From positions 1-36,652 of the forward strand of contig JAFZLB010000047.1 of the NCBI GenBank assembly GCA_017551665.1: 36,652 bases of DNA, in the 5' to 3' direction. The stretch is from Lachnospiraceae bacterium. Its GTDB lineage: Bacteria; Bacillota; Clostridia; Lachnospirales; Lachnospiraceae. Shown one piece after another: positions 29,679 through 36,652 of this stretch. Position 1 is the stretch's first letter. Each line of letters begins with the position of its first letter. The position numbers were made by a program, and so were the translations under genes. The notes beneath the pieces are model-generated. The model saw only the letters and a list, made by a program, of their open reading frames with translations, made no database searches and was not told the origin of the DNA.

Positions 29679-31382
29679 ATGCGAAACGATTATCATTTCA
29701 ACGAACTGGAGTACAAACGGACGGATTATGAAAAAGCCCGTGCGGAGCTGGAACGGCTGACAAAAGAGGTGGAGGAAGCCAGGGACGCCGAGGCGCTCTT
29801 TGCCGTACTGGAAGCGGAGGAAAAGCTCTCGGAGGAGCTGGGCTACATGGCGACACTGGCTTACATTCACATGAGCCTGGATTCTTCCGATCAGACCTAT
29901 GCGGAAGCGGTTGCCTACGAGATGGGCGGCGTGAGCCAGCTGCCGAACTCGCCTTTTGCGCGGGCGGTGCTGGATTCTCCCTTTTTCCCGGAAGTGACAA
30001 AGCGCTTCGGCGAAGAGTACCGCTTCCGCCTGGAAAAATCCTTCCGCCTGCAGAAGGACGGACTGGAGCTCATCGCGAAGGAAGCGGAGCTTACAAACGA
30101 ATACCAGCGGATGAAGGCCATGCTCCGGATTCCTTTCCGCGGGAAGGATTACAGCGAAGGCGAGCTGATGAAACTCCGGGAGGACCCGGACCGCGAAACA
30201 CGCCGCGACGCCACAAAAGCGATGCTGCTTGCTTACCGCGAGAAGAAGGAAGAGTATGTAAAACTGCTGAAGGAAGTGACGCAGGTACGCGACAGCATCG
30301 CCAAGGCCAACGGCTTCACAGATTATATCGCTTACATGAATGTCAATTACGACAGGAATGACTACGGCGAAGCGGAGCTGAGCCGCTTCTGTGCGCAGGT
30401 GAAGGAGCATCTGGTGCCGCTGCTTTGCGAGATCCGCGAAGCGCAGAAACAGCGTCTCGGTCTGGAAGAGCTGTATCGTTATGACTACATTCTGCGCTTT
30501 CCGGACGGCAACGCGCTTCCGGCGGGAGATGTGCAGGCACTGACCGAAGCCACGCTTGCCATGTACGAGAAGCTGAATCCGTCACTCGCGGAATTTTTCC
30601 GCAGCATGATCGACACCGGCAGCTTTGATGTCGCGCCTTCGGACAAAAAGGTCAGCGGCATGGGCTTCCAGACGGACTTAAAGCGCGATCTGTATCCCTT
30701 CGTGTTCAGCAACTGCAACGGGACGGCGTCGGATGTCAGCGTCTTCACGCATGAGATCGGACACGCCTGGCAGGGCTGTCTGACAAAGGAATCGCATTAC
30801 CCCGCGATATTGGACCATATGGTACATGACGCCGTGGAAATTCCTTCCAAGACAATGGAGCTCTTTACCTTCTCCGGCGCAGAGGGCTTTTTCGGAAAGG
30901 ACGCGGACAAATTCCGTTATGATCACTTCTGCACGATGCTTGAGGAAATCGCGGCCTTCTGCAAGGAGCATGAGACGGAAGGCTATATCCTGACGCATCC
31001 CGACGCATCCTTTGAGGAAATCGTGGCTTACGTCAGGGAACTGGAACAGGCCTATTTCCCGGGGATGAACGCGGGTGATCTGGAGGAACTCTATGCGGAA
31101 GGGAACGATCTGTTCCGGGATATGGTGATCTACATGTTCCCCCGCTATGTCATGAGCTACGCGCTTTCCACGGTCTGCGCGATGCAGTTTTATGAGTTGT
31201 TCCAAAAGGACGCTGCGGCCGCCGTCGCGCAGTATGACGCGCTCTGCAGAAAGGGAGGAAGCCTGTCCTATCCCGCACTGATGTCCGCAATCGGCATGAA
31301 GCTGCCCTATGAGGACGGCTGCATCGAAGCGCTCTGCCGCTTTGCGCGCGAAGAGCTGAAGCGCCTGGAAGAAAAGTTATGA
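29679..31382 (+). CDS. pepF: Oligoendopeptidase F-type M3 metallopeptidase
   Basis: This 567-aa cytoplasmic zinc peptidase cleaves short peptides. The catalytic motif HEIGH (358-362) lies in DVSVFTHEIGHAWQ, and the third zinc ligand is in the EIPSKTMELF segment about 25-30 residues later. The N-terminal two-thirds is the helical lobe of M3B enzymes; the length fits the ~560-aa clostridial group. AGGAGG lies 9 nt before the ATG. Its last codon region overlaps the start of the HTH-TPR regulator gene (ATGA), tying their translation together. Tandem operator-like repeats lie in its leader. Confidence 0.95.
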   Translation: MRNDYHFNELEYKRTDYEKARAELERLTKEVEEARDAEALFAVLEAEEKLSEELGYMATLAYIHMSLDSSDQTYAEAVAYEMGGVSQLPNSPFARAVLDSPFFPEVTKRFGEEYRFRLEKSFRLQKDGLELIAKEAELTNEYQRMKAMLRIPFRGKDYSEGELMKLREDPDRETRRDATKAMLLAYREKKEEYVKLLKEVTQVRDSIAKANGFTDYIAYMNVNYDRNDYGEAELSRFCAQVKEHLVPLLCEIREAQKQRLGLEELYRYDYILRFPDGNALPAGDVQALTEATLAMYEKLNPSLAEFFRSMIDTGSFDVAPSDKKVSGMGFQTDLKRDLYPFVFSNCNGTASDVSVFTHEIGHAWQGCLTKESHYPAILDHMVHDAVEIPSKTMELFTFSGAEGFFGKDADKFRYDHFCTMLEEIAAFCKEHETEGYILTHPDASFEEIVAYVRELEQAYFPGMNAGDLEELYAEGNDLFRDMVIYMFPRYVMSYALSTVCAMQFYELFQKDAAAAVAQYDALCRKGGSLSYPALMSAIGMKLPYEDGCIEALCRFAREELKRLEEKL

Positions 31383-32491
31383 AGCACAGCCTTCCGGCAA
31401 ACATCAGACAGTACCGCAAGGAGCGCGGGCTGACACAGGAGCAGCTGGCGGAGGCGCTGACGGTCACGGTGGGTACCGTGTCCAAGTGGGAGAACGGCGT
31501 CACGGAACCGGATCTGCAGATGCTGACGGAGATGGCTTCGTTTTTCGCCGTTTCGCTGGACGCGCTCTGCGGCTTTCGCGCGGAGGTGAGTTCCGCCGTG
31601 GAGGCAGCCGAAACCATCCGTGCTTATTACGACGCGGAGAATTTCGCGGAGGGTGTGCCTTATACCGAAACGGCACTCAAAAAATATCCGCACAACTTTC
31701 AGGTGCTCTATCGTGCAGGTGCTTTTTACAGGATCAAACAGGTCCGGGAGCAGAAAAAAGAAGACGCGGAGCGCGCCGTTGCCCTTCTGACACGCGCCAT
31801 GGATTTCCTGGAGCAGAACGAAGACGAACGCATCGGTGCGCTCAGCATCCGTCGTGACATCGCCAATCTCTACGGCAGCACGGACAGGACGGAAGAAGCG
31901 CTGAAGATTTACAAAAGCTGCAATGAGGACGGCATCAACGATGTCAGCATCGGTGCGCTGTACGCGCTGCAGCCGGGCCGGGAGGAAGAAGCGCTGAAAT
32001 ATTTATCCGACGGCTTTACCGGCATCTGCGCGGAGCAGATCGCCTGTGTCTTCGGGATGCTGAATGTCTATATCCGCCGCGCGGAATACGCCGAAGCGCG
32101 CGCGCTTCTGGAATGGGAGCACCGCCTGCTGACGGGACTGATGATGAAGGGACATCCGTCCTACCTCCGGCGGATCGACGCGCTGATACTGGCCTTACTT
32201 TCCTGGCTGACGTTATTGGACGGCAAAGAAAAGGAAGCGCAGGCCTTGCTGAAAAAAGCGGCGGCAGAGGCCGCGGCCTTTGACCGTATGCCCTCGTATT
32301 ACAGCGGGGATATCCGTTTCGTCAGAAAACAGGCGGATGACCGTCCGGCCTTCCACGACTCCGTGCAGGGTTCCGCCGTGGAGGCCGTCGGAACGCTGAT
32401 ACGACAACAGCTTTCAGACGAACACAGCAGCGCAGCGGAACGCAAAGCGCAGAAGAAGCTGCTGCGGTTTTGGGAAAGCCTCAGTTTTTGA
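31379..32491 (+). CDS. XRE-family HTH regulator with a C-terminal TPR-like domain
   Basis: The 370-aa protein has an N-terminal Cro/C1-type helix-turn-helix (about 6-60, LTQEQLAEALTVTVGTVSKWENG) and then ~300 residues of helical, TPR-like repeats. This is the plan of RRNPP-type regulators such as Rgg, PlcR or Rap relatives, which often sense peptides. Its coupling (ATGA overlap) to an oligopeptidase gene fits peptide sensing, but that is inference. Its 3' end overlaps the convergent AAA ATPase gene by 11 bp. Confidence 0.85.
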   Translation: MKHSLPANIRQYRKERGLTQEQLAEALTVTVGTVSKWENGVTEPDLQMLTEMASFFAVSLDALCGFRAEVSSAVEAAETIRAYYDAENFAEGVPYTETALKKYPHNFQVLYRAGAFYRIKQVREQKKEDAERAVALLTRAMDFLEQNEDERIGALSIRRDIANLYGSTDRTEEALKIYKSCNEDGINDVSIGALYALQPGREEEALKYLSDGFTGICAEQIACVFGMLNVYIRRAEYAEARALLEWEHRLLTGLMMKGHPSYLRRIDALILALLSWLTLLDGKEKEAQALLKKAAAEAAAFDRMPSYYSGDIRFVRKQADDRPAFHDSVQGSAVEAVGTLIRQQLSDEHSSAAERKAQKKLLRFWESLSF

Positions 32492-33761
32492 GACAGCCCA
32501 ACGGTATCACCAGCACACCGTCCGGTCTTCGATAGCCGTACGCACTTCCGGTGATGATGATTTTCAGATCGGGCAGGCGGAGCGGAACCTGCTGCTCCTT
32601 TTCGTTTTGCTCTTTCACGAGCCGTTCCACTTCACACAAGTGATTCGCGCCTTTGTCAACTTCGTTTTCTCCAAGCTTAAACTCAATCAGCGCATACCTT
32701 CCGTCGTTCAGATGCAGTACCGCGTCTGCTTCTAAACCGTATCGATCCCGGTAATAAGAAATACGCCCGTCCATGGCGGAAGAATAAATACGCAGATCCC
32801 TGATGCAAAGCGATTCAAACAAAAAGCCCAGTGTTTTGAAATCCCGCGTGAAATAATCAGGTGACAACCCGAGAGCGGCAGCCGCCACGGAGGGGTCAAT
32901 CAGATTTCTCTTTCTCGACGAACGCATGGCGGTCTTGGAGCGTATGGACGGATTCCATGCGTCGATGTCATCGATCATATATAACTGCTCCAGCGCACGG
33001 ACATAATCCCGCAATGTCACATCACTGACGTCGTGGGCCGCTTTTACGTCGGAGAATATCGTTTTCTTATCCGCGAGCGCGCACAGATTGCGACTGTAAG
33101 ACTGCAGCAGTGTCTGTGCAATTTCCGGGTTTCTTCTTACGCCGTCAATCTTTGAGACATCCACAGAATAGGTTTGTCTGTACAAATCCTTTGCCACAGC
33201 AAGCTGTGAGCGAATCGTCCTGTTCTGTAACGCCCCCGGCCATCCGCCGCGGCAAACGGCAAACATGATTCCCTCGACGGTCAGGTCAGAATGACAGCCG
33301 TCAAAATGATCCGGATGATCAAAGAGTTCCATCAGCGAGACTTCACCGTTGGACTCCCCGCTTTCGAATAAACTCATCGGATACATCAGTAACTGACTGA
33401 TCCGAAGGGTGCCGGTATGCGGTGTATCGACCTCTTTTGCGGATGAGCCGGTCAGGATGTATTGTCCTTTCTTTCCGGAAACGTCCACATCCTTGCGAAT
33501 GGTGCCCCACAGCTTTGGAGCATCCTGCCATTCATCAAACAGGATCGGCTTTTTTCCCTTCAACAGTTGCTTCGGAGATGTGCTTCCGATGGCGAGAAGA
33601 TTATCCCGCACTTCTTCATCCTGAAACTCAACAACAGACGCGGCTTTCTGTTTTGCGGTCGTCGTCTTTCCGCAGCCCTTCGGTCCCCGGATCCAGGTCG
33701 CGCCAAAAGCCTCCATGTTCAGCTCTAATAAATCATCAAGAATGCGCTTTTTATATGCCAT
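32481..33761 (-). CDS. AAA-family ATPase with DUF4143 (PD-(D/E)XK-like) domain
   Basis: This 426-aa protein has an N-terminal AAA_14 domain with Walker A GPKGCGKTT (26-34) and Walker B ILFDEWQD (73-80), sensor-like ILTGSSAKE, and a C-terminal DUF4143 domain with a nuclease-like core (EADAVLHL, then ALIEFKLG). Such proteins are very common in gut anaerobes, scattered and often alone, and their role is unknown. The start fits ATG 33761 downstream of a strong promoter. Three 23-bp tandem repeats directly upstream of that promoter make autoregulation likely. No partner toxin, methylase or transposase gene is adjacent. Confidence 0.87.
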   Translation of the reverse strand: MAYKKRILDDLLELNMEAFGATWIRGPKGCGKTTTAKQKAASVVEFQDEEVRDNLLAIGSTSPKQLLKGKKPILFDEWQDAPKLWGTIRKDVDVSGKKGQYILTGSSAKEVDTPHTGTLRISQLLMYPMSLFESGESNGEVSLMELFDHPDHFDGCHSDLTVEGIMFAVCRGGWPGALQNRTIRSQLAVAKDLYRQTYSVDVSKIDGVRRNPEIAQTLLQSYSRNLCALADKKTIFSDVKAAHDVSDVTLRDYVRALEQLYMIDDIDAWNPSIRSKTAMRSSRKRNLIDPSVAAAALGLSPDYFTRDFKTLGFLFESLCIRDLRIYSSAMDGRISYYRDRYGLEADAVLHLNDGRYALIEFKLGENEVDKGANHLCEVERLVKEQNEKEQQVPLRLPDLKIIITGSAYGYRRPDGVLVIPLGCLKN

Positions 33762-33785
33762 TTTTGCCCCTTTCGATACAAGTCA

Positions 33786-33814
33786 ATTATAGCGTATTTT
33801 AGGGGAAATCACAA
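33786..33814 (-). promoter_or_regulatory. Promoter of the AAA-DUF4143 gene
   Basis: On the minus strand TTGTGA (33814-33809), a 17-bp spacer and TATAAT (33791-33786) form a near-consensus promoter. Its -35 is part of AAATCACAA (plus strand), the inverted form of the repeat core that follows upstream. Confidence 0.75.
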
Positions 33815-33817
33815 GGT

Positions 33818-33883
33818 TTACTTTCGTGATTTGTGGTATTTTACTTTCGCGATTTGTGGTATTTTACTTTCGTGATTTGCGGT
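33818..33883. repeat. Three 23-bp tandem repeats upstream of the AAA-DUF4143 promoter
   Basis: Units beginning TTACTTTCG(T/C)GATTTG start at 33818, 33841 and 33864 (the last one partial). They differ at only a few positions and carry no unique spacers. They begin 4 bp beyond the -35 box. GTGATTT in the repeat is the complement of AAATCAC at 33806-33812. Confidence 0.85.
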
Positions 33884-33894
33884 GAAACGCCCGC

Positions 33895-34584
33895 CTACAG
33901 CTCCTCGGTCAGCATGACGCCGTCCGTTTTGCGGATGTCTTCGAGGACGGTTTCCTTCTGTTCCTTTTTGCGGACGCGCAGGCTGACGATGGCGCAGGCG
34001 TTGTGCTTGGAGCCGGACTTGGCTCTGGTGATCTGCAGATCCAGCAGCTTTGTGTTTTTGGAACGGAAGAGACGCATGAGCTCTTCCAGCGTATCCTTAT
34101 CGCGGTATTCGATATAAAGCGAAAGCTCCGGGGCGCGTTCGAGCATCCGGTATTCCACGCGGGAGAAGATGAGCTCCGCGGCTTCCACGAGCAGTGTCGC
34201 GATGAGCGCGCCCTCATAGAAGCCCGCGCCGATGGCGAGGCCGACGACGGCGGAAGTCCAGAGGCCGGCCGCGGTGGTCAGGCCGCGCACGCGCTCGCGG
34301 CGTGTGATGATGGTGCCGGCGCCGAGGAAACCGATGCCCGCCACCACCTGTGCGCCGAGGCGTCCCATGTCCGTTTCGTAGTGCATATAGAGCAGCAGGA
34401 ACTCGCCGGTCATCGTGGTCATGGCGGCGCCGAGACAGACGAGGATATGCGTGCGGAAGCCCGCGGGGCGGCGCTTGAACTCGCGCTCCAGGCCGATGAG
34501 ACCGCCGCAGAGCACGCAGAGCAACAGCCTGACGCAGATGGCAATCAGGGAAACCCCGCGGAGAAAGTCAAACATCGCAAGCAT
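33895..34584 (-). CDS. MgtC/SapB-family membrane protein, downstream copy
   Basis: This 229-aa protein has about five membrane segments in the first 140 residues, with CGGLIGLERE, GFRTHILVCLGAAM and GIGFLGAGTI, all marks of MgtC. An ACT-like soluble domain of about 80 residues follows. MgtC proteins affect growth under low Mg2+ and, in pathogens, inhibit the F-type ATPase; the role in commensal Firmicutes is unclear. AAAGGA lies 9 nt before the ATG. It follows a second, divergent MgtC-like gene after 15 bp, in the same transcript. Confidence 0.88.
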   Translation of the reverse strand: MLAMFDFLRGVSLIAICVRLLLCVLCGGLIGLEREFKRRPAGFRTHILVCLGAAMTTMTGEFLLLYMHYETDMGRLGAQVVAGIGFLGAGTIITRRERVRGLTTAAGLWTSAVVGLAIGAGFYEGALIATLLVEAAELIFSRVEYRMLERAPELSLYIEYRDKDTLEELMRLFRSKNTKLLDLQITRAKSGSKHNACAIVSLRVRKKEQKETVLEDIRKTDGVMLTEEL

Positions 34585-34599
34585 CCGGTTTCTTCCTTT

Positions 34600-35325
34600 C
34601 TATAATTCATACACCGTCTGCACGCAGTCCAGGGCGGCGACGGTGGACAAGAGCTGTTCATGCGGCATCGGCTGCAGAATGCGGATGTAGAAGACCGCGT
34701 TCTGGGACGGCGCCTTTTTTTCGGTTTCCGTATCAATGTCAATATGCAGGATGTGGATCTGCAGCGTCTTGAGAGAGGCGATGATCTCGCCCAGCTGCTT
34801 CAGGGACGCGAATTCCACAAACAGGTTGACGTTGCGTGTGCGTTCCACAATCTTTGTTTCTATATAAGAAAGCGCGCGCATGGAGAGTGCGATCAGGATG
34901 ACGCACAAAAAGACGCCTTCAAAAAAGCCCGCGCCGATGGCGAGCCCCATGCAGGCACTGGCCCAGAGCCCCGCCGCGGTGGTCAGACCCTTGACTTCCC
35001 GGCGGCCGGTGAGGATGATGGTGCCGGCACCCAGGAAACCGATGCCGTTGACGACCTGCGCACCGTAGCGCGCCACGTCCGGGTCGGAATCAATGTGGGC
35101 GATGAGCGACTGCCAGGCCCCGCGGTACATCGTGAACTGGTACTGGCCGATCAGCAGTGTCAGCGTGGCCCCGATGCAGACGAGCATGTACGTGCGCAGC
35201 CCGGCGGCGCGGTGCTTCCTGCCGCGCTCATAGCCGATAAAGCCGCCAAAGCACATGGCAAGCAGAAGGCGAAAGGCGACGCCCGCGATATTCATTTGCC
35301 GGAAGTAATCGAAAAAAGGAATCAT
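34600..35325 (-). CDS. MgtC/SapB-family membrane protein, upstream copy
   Basis: The 241-aa product has the same plan as its downstream neighbour: FGGFIGYERG, GLRTYMLVCIGATL, NGIGFLGAGTI, then a soluble ACT-like end. It has a ~15-residue insertion in the first periplasmic part (around FTMYRGAWQSLIAHIDSDPD). The two are clearly related but diverged, suggesting an old duplication with separate roles or a heteromer. The start ATG 35325 has no ribosome site; TATAAT ends 6 nt upstream, so the transcript probably starts on the ATG. Confidence 0.88.
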   Translation of the reverse strand: MIPFFDYFRQMNIAGVAFRLLLAMCFGGFIGYERGRKHRAAGLRTYMLVCIGATLTLLIGQYQFTMYRGAWQSLIAHIDSDPDVARYGAQVVNGIGFLGAGTIILTGRREVKGLTTAAGLWASACMGLAIGAGFFEGVFLCVILIALSMRALSYIETKIVERTRNVNLFVEFASLKQLGEIIASLKTLQIHILHIDIDTETEKKAPSQNAVFYIRILQPMPHEQLLSTVAALDCVQTVYEL

Positions 35326-35331
35326 GGATTT

Positions 35332-35337
35332 ATTATA
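35332..35337 (-). promoter_or_regulatory. -10 box of the MgtC operon, implying a leaderless mRNA
   Basis: On the minus strand TATAAT (35337-35332) is followed by six bases and then ATG 35325. The -35 region is weak. The spacing would put the first transcript base on the start codon. Confidence 0.55.
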
Positions 35338-35427
35338 CTATAAAAAATGCAAAACGAAGCAGTTGTTTTTATGGAACAAAAAGAGTGCTTGGTTTCAAAA
35401 AAACAGATGGCGGCATGACCGTTACCA

Positions 35428-35436
35428 TGATAAAAT
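35428..35436 (+). promoter_or_regulatory. Possible extended -10 promoter of the response regulator
   Basis: TGA-TAAAAT (35428-35436) resembles an extended -10; the -35 region is poor. It would give a ~45-nt leader before the gene at 35488. Confidence 0.35.
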
Positions 35437-35487
35437 AGAAGCAGAGAAAATCTTCCACCTGATGCTTTTCATTAGAAGAGGTAGTGT

Positions 35488-36072
35488 ATGTCGTATCAGA
35501 ACAGAATCCTGCTGGTCGATGATGATCCGGTCTTTCTGGAAGTCCTGAAAGGAACACTTGAGGAACAGTACGAGATTGTGGTGGCGGAATCCGGCCCGGC
35601 CGCGATGAATTTTCTTTCGCAGACCATGCGCGTCGATATGATCATCCTGGACATTGTGATGCCGGAGATGGACGGCTATGAGCTGATGGAAAAGATCAAG
35701 GCCCTGCCCATCTGCACGGATGTGCCGGTGATCTATCTGACCGGCGTGACCGGCCATGAAGCGGAGATCAAGGGTCTGGACACCGGCGTGTGTGATTATA
35801 TCTCAAAGCCCTTCCGGGCGGAGGTCTTAACCGCGCGCGTCGCGGCGAACCTGCGTGCCGCCAAGCGTCTTGATATGAAGAAGCTGCCGGAGACGCCGGA
35901 GGAACTGAGCGACATGGAGCTGGCCGTGCTGCAGCTGCTGGCGCTGTCCTGCACCAATGAGGACGTGGCGGAGCGCATGGGATATTCCTACGGCTACACC
36001 AGGCAGCTGGTTTCCAAGCTGCTGTCAAAGCTTCATATAGAAAATCGCAAGGACGTGCGTCAGTTCCTGTAA
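35488..36072 (+). CDS. Orphan response regulator, REC plus LuxR-type HTH
   Basis: This 194-aa protein has a receiver domain (5-120) with acidic pair D11-D12, phosphoacceptor D55 in ILDIVMP, T85 and K107. A LuxR/GerE-type helix-turn-helix follows (about 138-192; LSDMELAVLQLLALSCTNEDVA). All phosphorylation residues are present, but no histidine kinase gene is near. AGAGG lies about 6 nt before the ATG. A terminator follows at once and then the promoter of a surface protein bearing a large inverted repeat; that promoter is an obvious candidate target. Confidence 0.9.
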   Translation: MSYQNRILLVDDDPVFLEVLKGTLEEQYEIVVAESGPAAMNFLSQTMRVDMIILDIVMPEMDGYELMEKIKALPICTDVPVIYLTGVTGHEAEIKGLDTGVCDYISKPFRAEVLTARVAANLRAAKRLDMKKLPETPEELSDMELAVLQLLALSCTNEDVAERMGYSYGYTRQLVSKLLSKLHIENRKDVRQFL

Positions 36073-36094
36073 GGTGAATATATAATAGAAGCCA

Positions 36095-36120
36095 AGCCCC
36101 CGCAAGGGGGCTTTTCTTTT
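36095..36120 (+). terminator. Rho-independent terminator of the response regulator
   Basis: AGCCCCC (36095-36101), a GCAA tetraloop and GGGGGCT (36106-36112) are followed by TTTCTTTT. Confidence 0.9.
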
Positions 36121-36162
36121 GCCAAAACATACAGTCGCATCCGGATAAACGATTTTCCGTCG

Positions 36163-36192
36163 AAAAATGTCGTATTTTACGACATTTTTTTT
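36163..36192. terminator. Second, AT-rich and bidirectional terminator hairpin
   Basis: AAAAATGTCGTA (36163-36174) and TACGACATTTTT (36178-36189) form a perfect 12-bp stem with a TTT loop and flanking A/T runs, so it can work on either strand. It gives the surface-protein gene double insulation from the regulator. Confidence 0.7.
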
Positions 36193-36201
36193 ATTTTGTA
36201 A

Positions 36202-36263
36202 AGTCACAAATTGTTAGAAAAAAATAAAGCAAAGAATCATGCAATTTCTAACAAATTGTGACT
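36202..36263. promoter_or_regulatory. 19-bp inverted repeat pair upstream of the surface-protein promoter
   Basis: Arms at 36202-36220 (AGTCACAAATTGTTAGAAA) and 36245-36263 (TTTCTAACAAATTGTGACT) are reverse complements with one mismatch, 24 bp apart. Each arm contains the small palindrome ACAAATTGT. The right arm ends just before the -35 position of the TACAAT promoter, where an activator would bind. Confidence 0.7.
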
Positions 36264-36285
36264 ATGACTTCATTTGAGATAGGCA

Positions 36286-36291
36286 TACAAT
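36286..36291 (+). promoter_or_regulatory. -10 box of the surface-protein gene
   Basis: TACAAT at 36286-36291 lacks a good -35 at 17 bp (TATGAC at 36263-36268), which suits an activator-dependent promoter. The expected leader contains a GCTGC-AAG-GCAGC hairpin at 36298-36310. Confidence 0.45.
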
Positions 36292-36348
36292 GGAGAAGCT
36301 GCAAGGCAGCGGTTGATCATTCATTTACACGAACGCAGGAGGTTCAAA

Positions 36349-36652
36349 ATGAAAAACGGTAAGCAGAAGGAGACGAAACAGGTTGTCCGGAAAGCGGTGC
36401 GGAAGGAACCGAAGAGGAAGGCGTCGGAACATCCGCGCCTGCAGAGGACCCGCTTCCTGGCATTAGCGCTGGTGGCGGCCATGCTGGCCAGCATCATGGG
36501 AGTCGACACATCCATGATCAGAGCCCTCGCCGCCGAAGAGCAGACGGAAGTTCAGGAACAGGTACAGACAGAGACACAAGAACTGAACGAGTCAACAGAG
36601 ACGGTAACGACAACGGCGACTCCGGAAGTACAGCAGGAGCAGCAACAGGAAC
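36349..36652 (+). CDS. N-terminus of a large secreted or surface protein (cut by window end)
   Basis: The first 101 codons are present. A basic head (1-35, rich in Lys/Arg) is followed by a hydrophobic stretch (about 36-52) and a likely signal-peptidase site after ALAA near residue 62. Then comes a Glu/Gln/Thr-rich, low-complexity segment (EEQTEVQEQ, TETVTTTATPEVQQEQQ). This long-headed signal and acidic linker are usual for big cell-wall proteins of Lachnospiraceae, which often continue into repeat domains. AGGAGG lies 6 nt before the ATG. Nothing can be said about the mature protein. The CDS has no stop within the window. Confidence 0.8.
   Translation, partial: MKNGKQKETKQVVRKAVRKEPKRKASEHPRLQRTRFLALALVAAMLASIMGVDTSMIRALAAEEQTEVQEQVQTETQELNESTETVTTTATPEVQQEQQQE

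Noticed and set aside
33818..33883. CRISPR array
   Set aside because: The 23-bp units are directly adjacent, without spacers, and there are no cas genes.
35349..35420. 23-codon reading frame between the MgtC and response-regulator genes
   Set aside because: No ribosome site and no promoter in position; the region is AT-rich by nature.

Overview
The window looks like chromosomal DNA of an anaerobic, gut-type Firmicute, probably of the Lachnospiraceae or a close clostridial family. The reasons are strong AGGAGG-type ribosome sites, moderately high GC, and typical clostridial families: a YugP-type zinc peptidase, type III pantothenate kinase, a YwiB-like DUF1934 protein, a VTC/DUF4956 pair and an AAA-DUF4143 ATPase. 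No genus can be read from the sequence itself. There is no rRNA, tRNA, CRISPR array, transposase or phage gene.

Layout. 1-293: end of an upstream unit (an oligo-Asp tail and an intrinsic terminator) and a leader. 294-2682: a three-gene unit (secreted metallo-beta-lactamase-fold protein, VTC-domain protein, DUF4956 membrane protein). 2793-5716: glyA, a DUF1934 gene and malic enzyme. 5782-9279: dnaE on the minus strand. 9394-11359: an unlisted 55-codon gene, then a large membrane glycosyltransferase. 11438-22967: a sulfur region. On the plus strand it has a TauABC-like importer, a YeeE/YedE sulfur transporter and a CoA-disulfide-reductase/rhodanese fusion. Convergent to this on the minus strand are two double-rhodanese lipoproteins and a unit of ATP-grasp ligase, solute-binding lipoprotein, permease and ATPase. 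23145-25269: pfkA, an RNA methyltransferase and a short NfeD-like gene. 25479-29513: argF, dusB, the YugP-like peptidase, a small conserved gene and coaX. 29679-32491: pepF coupled to an HTH-TPR regulator. 32481-35325: AAA-DUF4143 ATPase and two tandem MgtC-like genes. 35488-36652: an orphan REC-LuxR response regulator and the first 101 codons of a surface protein.

How the genes work together. The clearest theme is sulfur. Two sulfonate/nitrate-type ABC importers, a YeeE/YedE channel, a persulfide/disulfide reductase fused to rhodanese and two exported rhodaneses fit the capture of oxidised or sulfane sulfur outside the cell, its import and its reduction. The ATP-grasp ligase sits immediately upstream of the second importer and is not explained by known sulfur pathways, so this unit is the best candidate for an undescribed system.

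Non-coding signals are rich. A nearly identical ~50-bp promoter element occurs upstream of both the 55-codon gene and pfkA. Three minus-strand genes have a -10 box 6-7 nt before the ATG and no ribosome site, so they look leaderless. A ~200-nt hairpin-rich leader precedes argF. Three 23-bp tandem repeats abut the AAA-DUF4143 promoter. A 19-bp inverted repeat pair precedes the surface-protein promoter, next to the response regulator. A CTTCGACAGG-type DNA repeat has been inserted in frame into two unrelated coding sequences, in two different reading frames.
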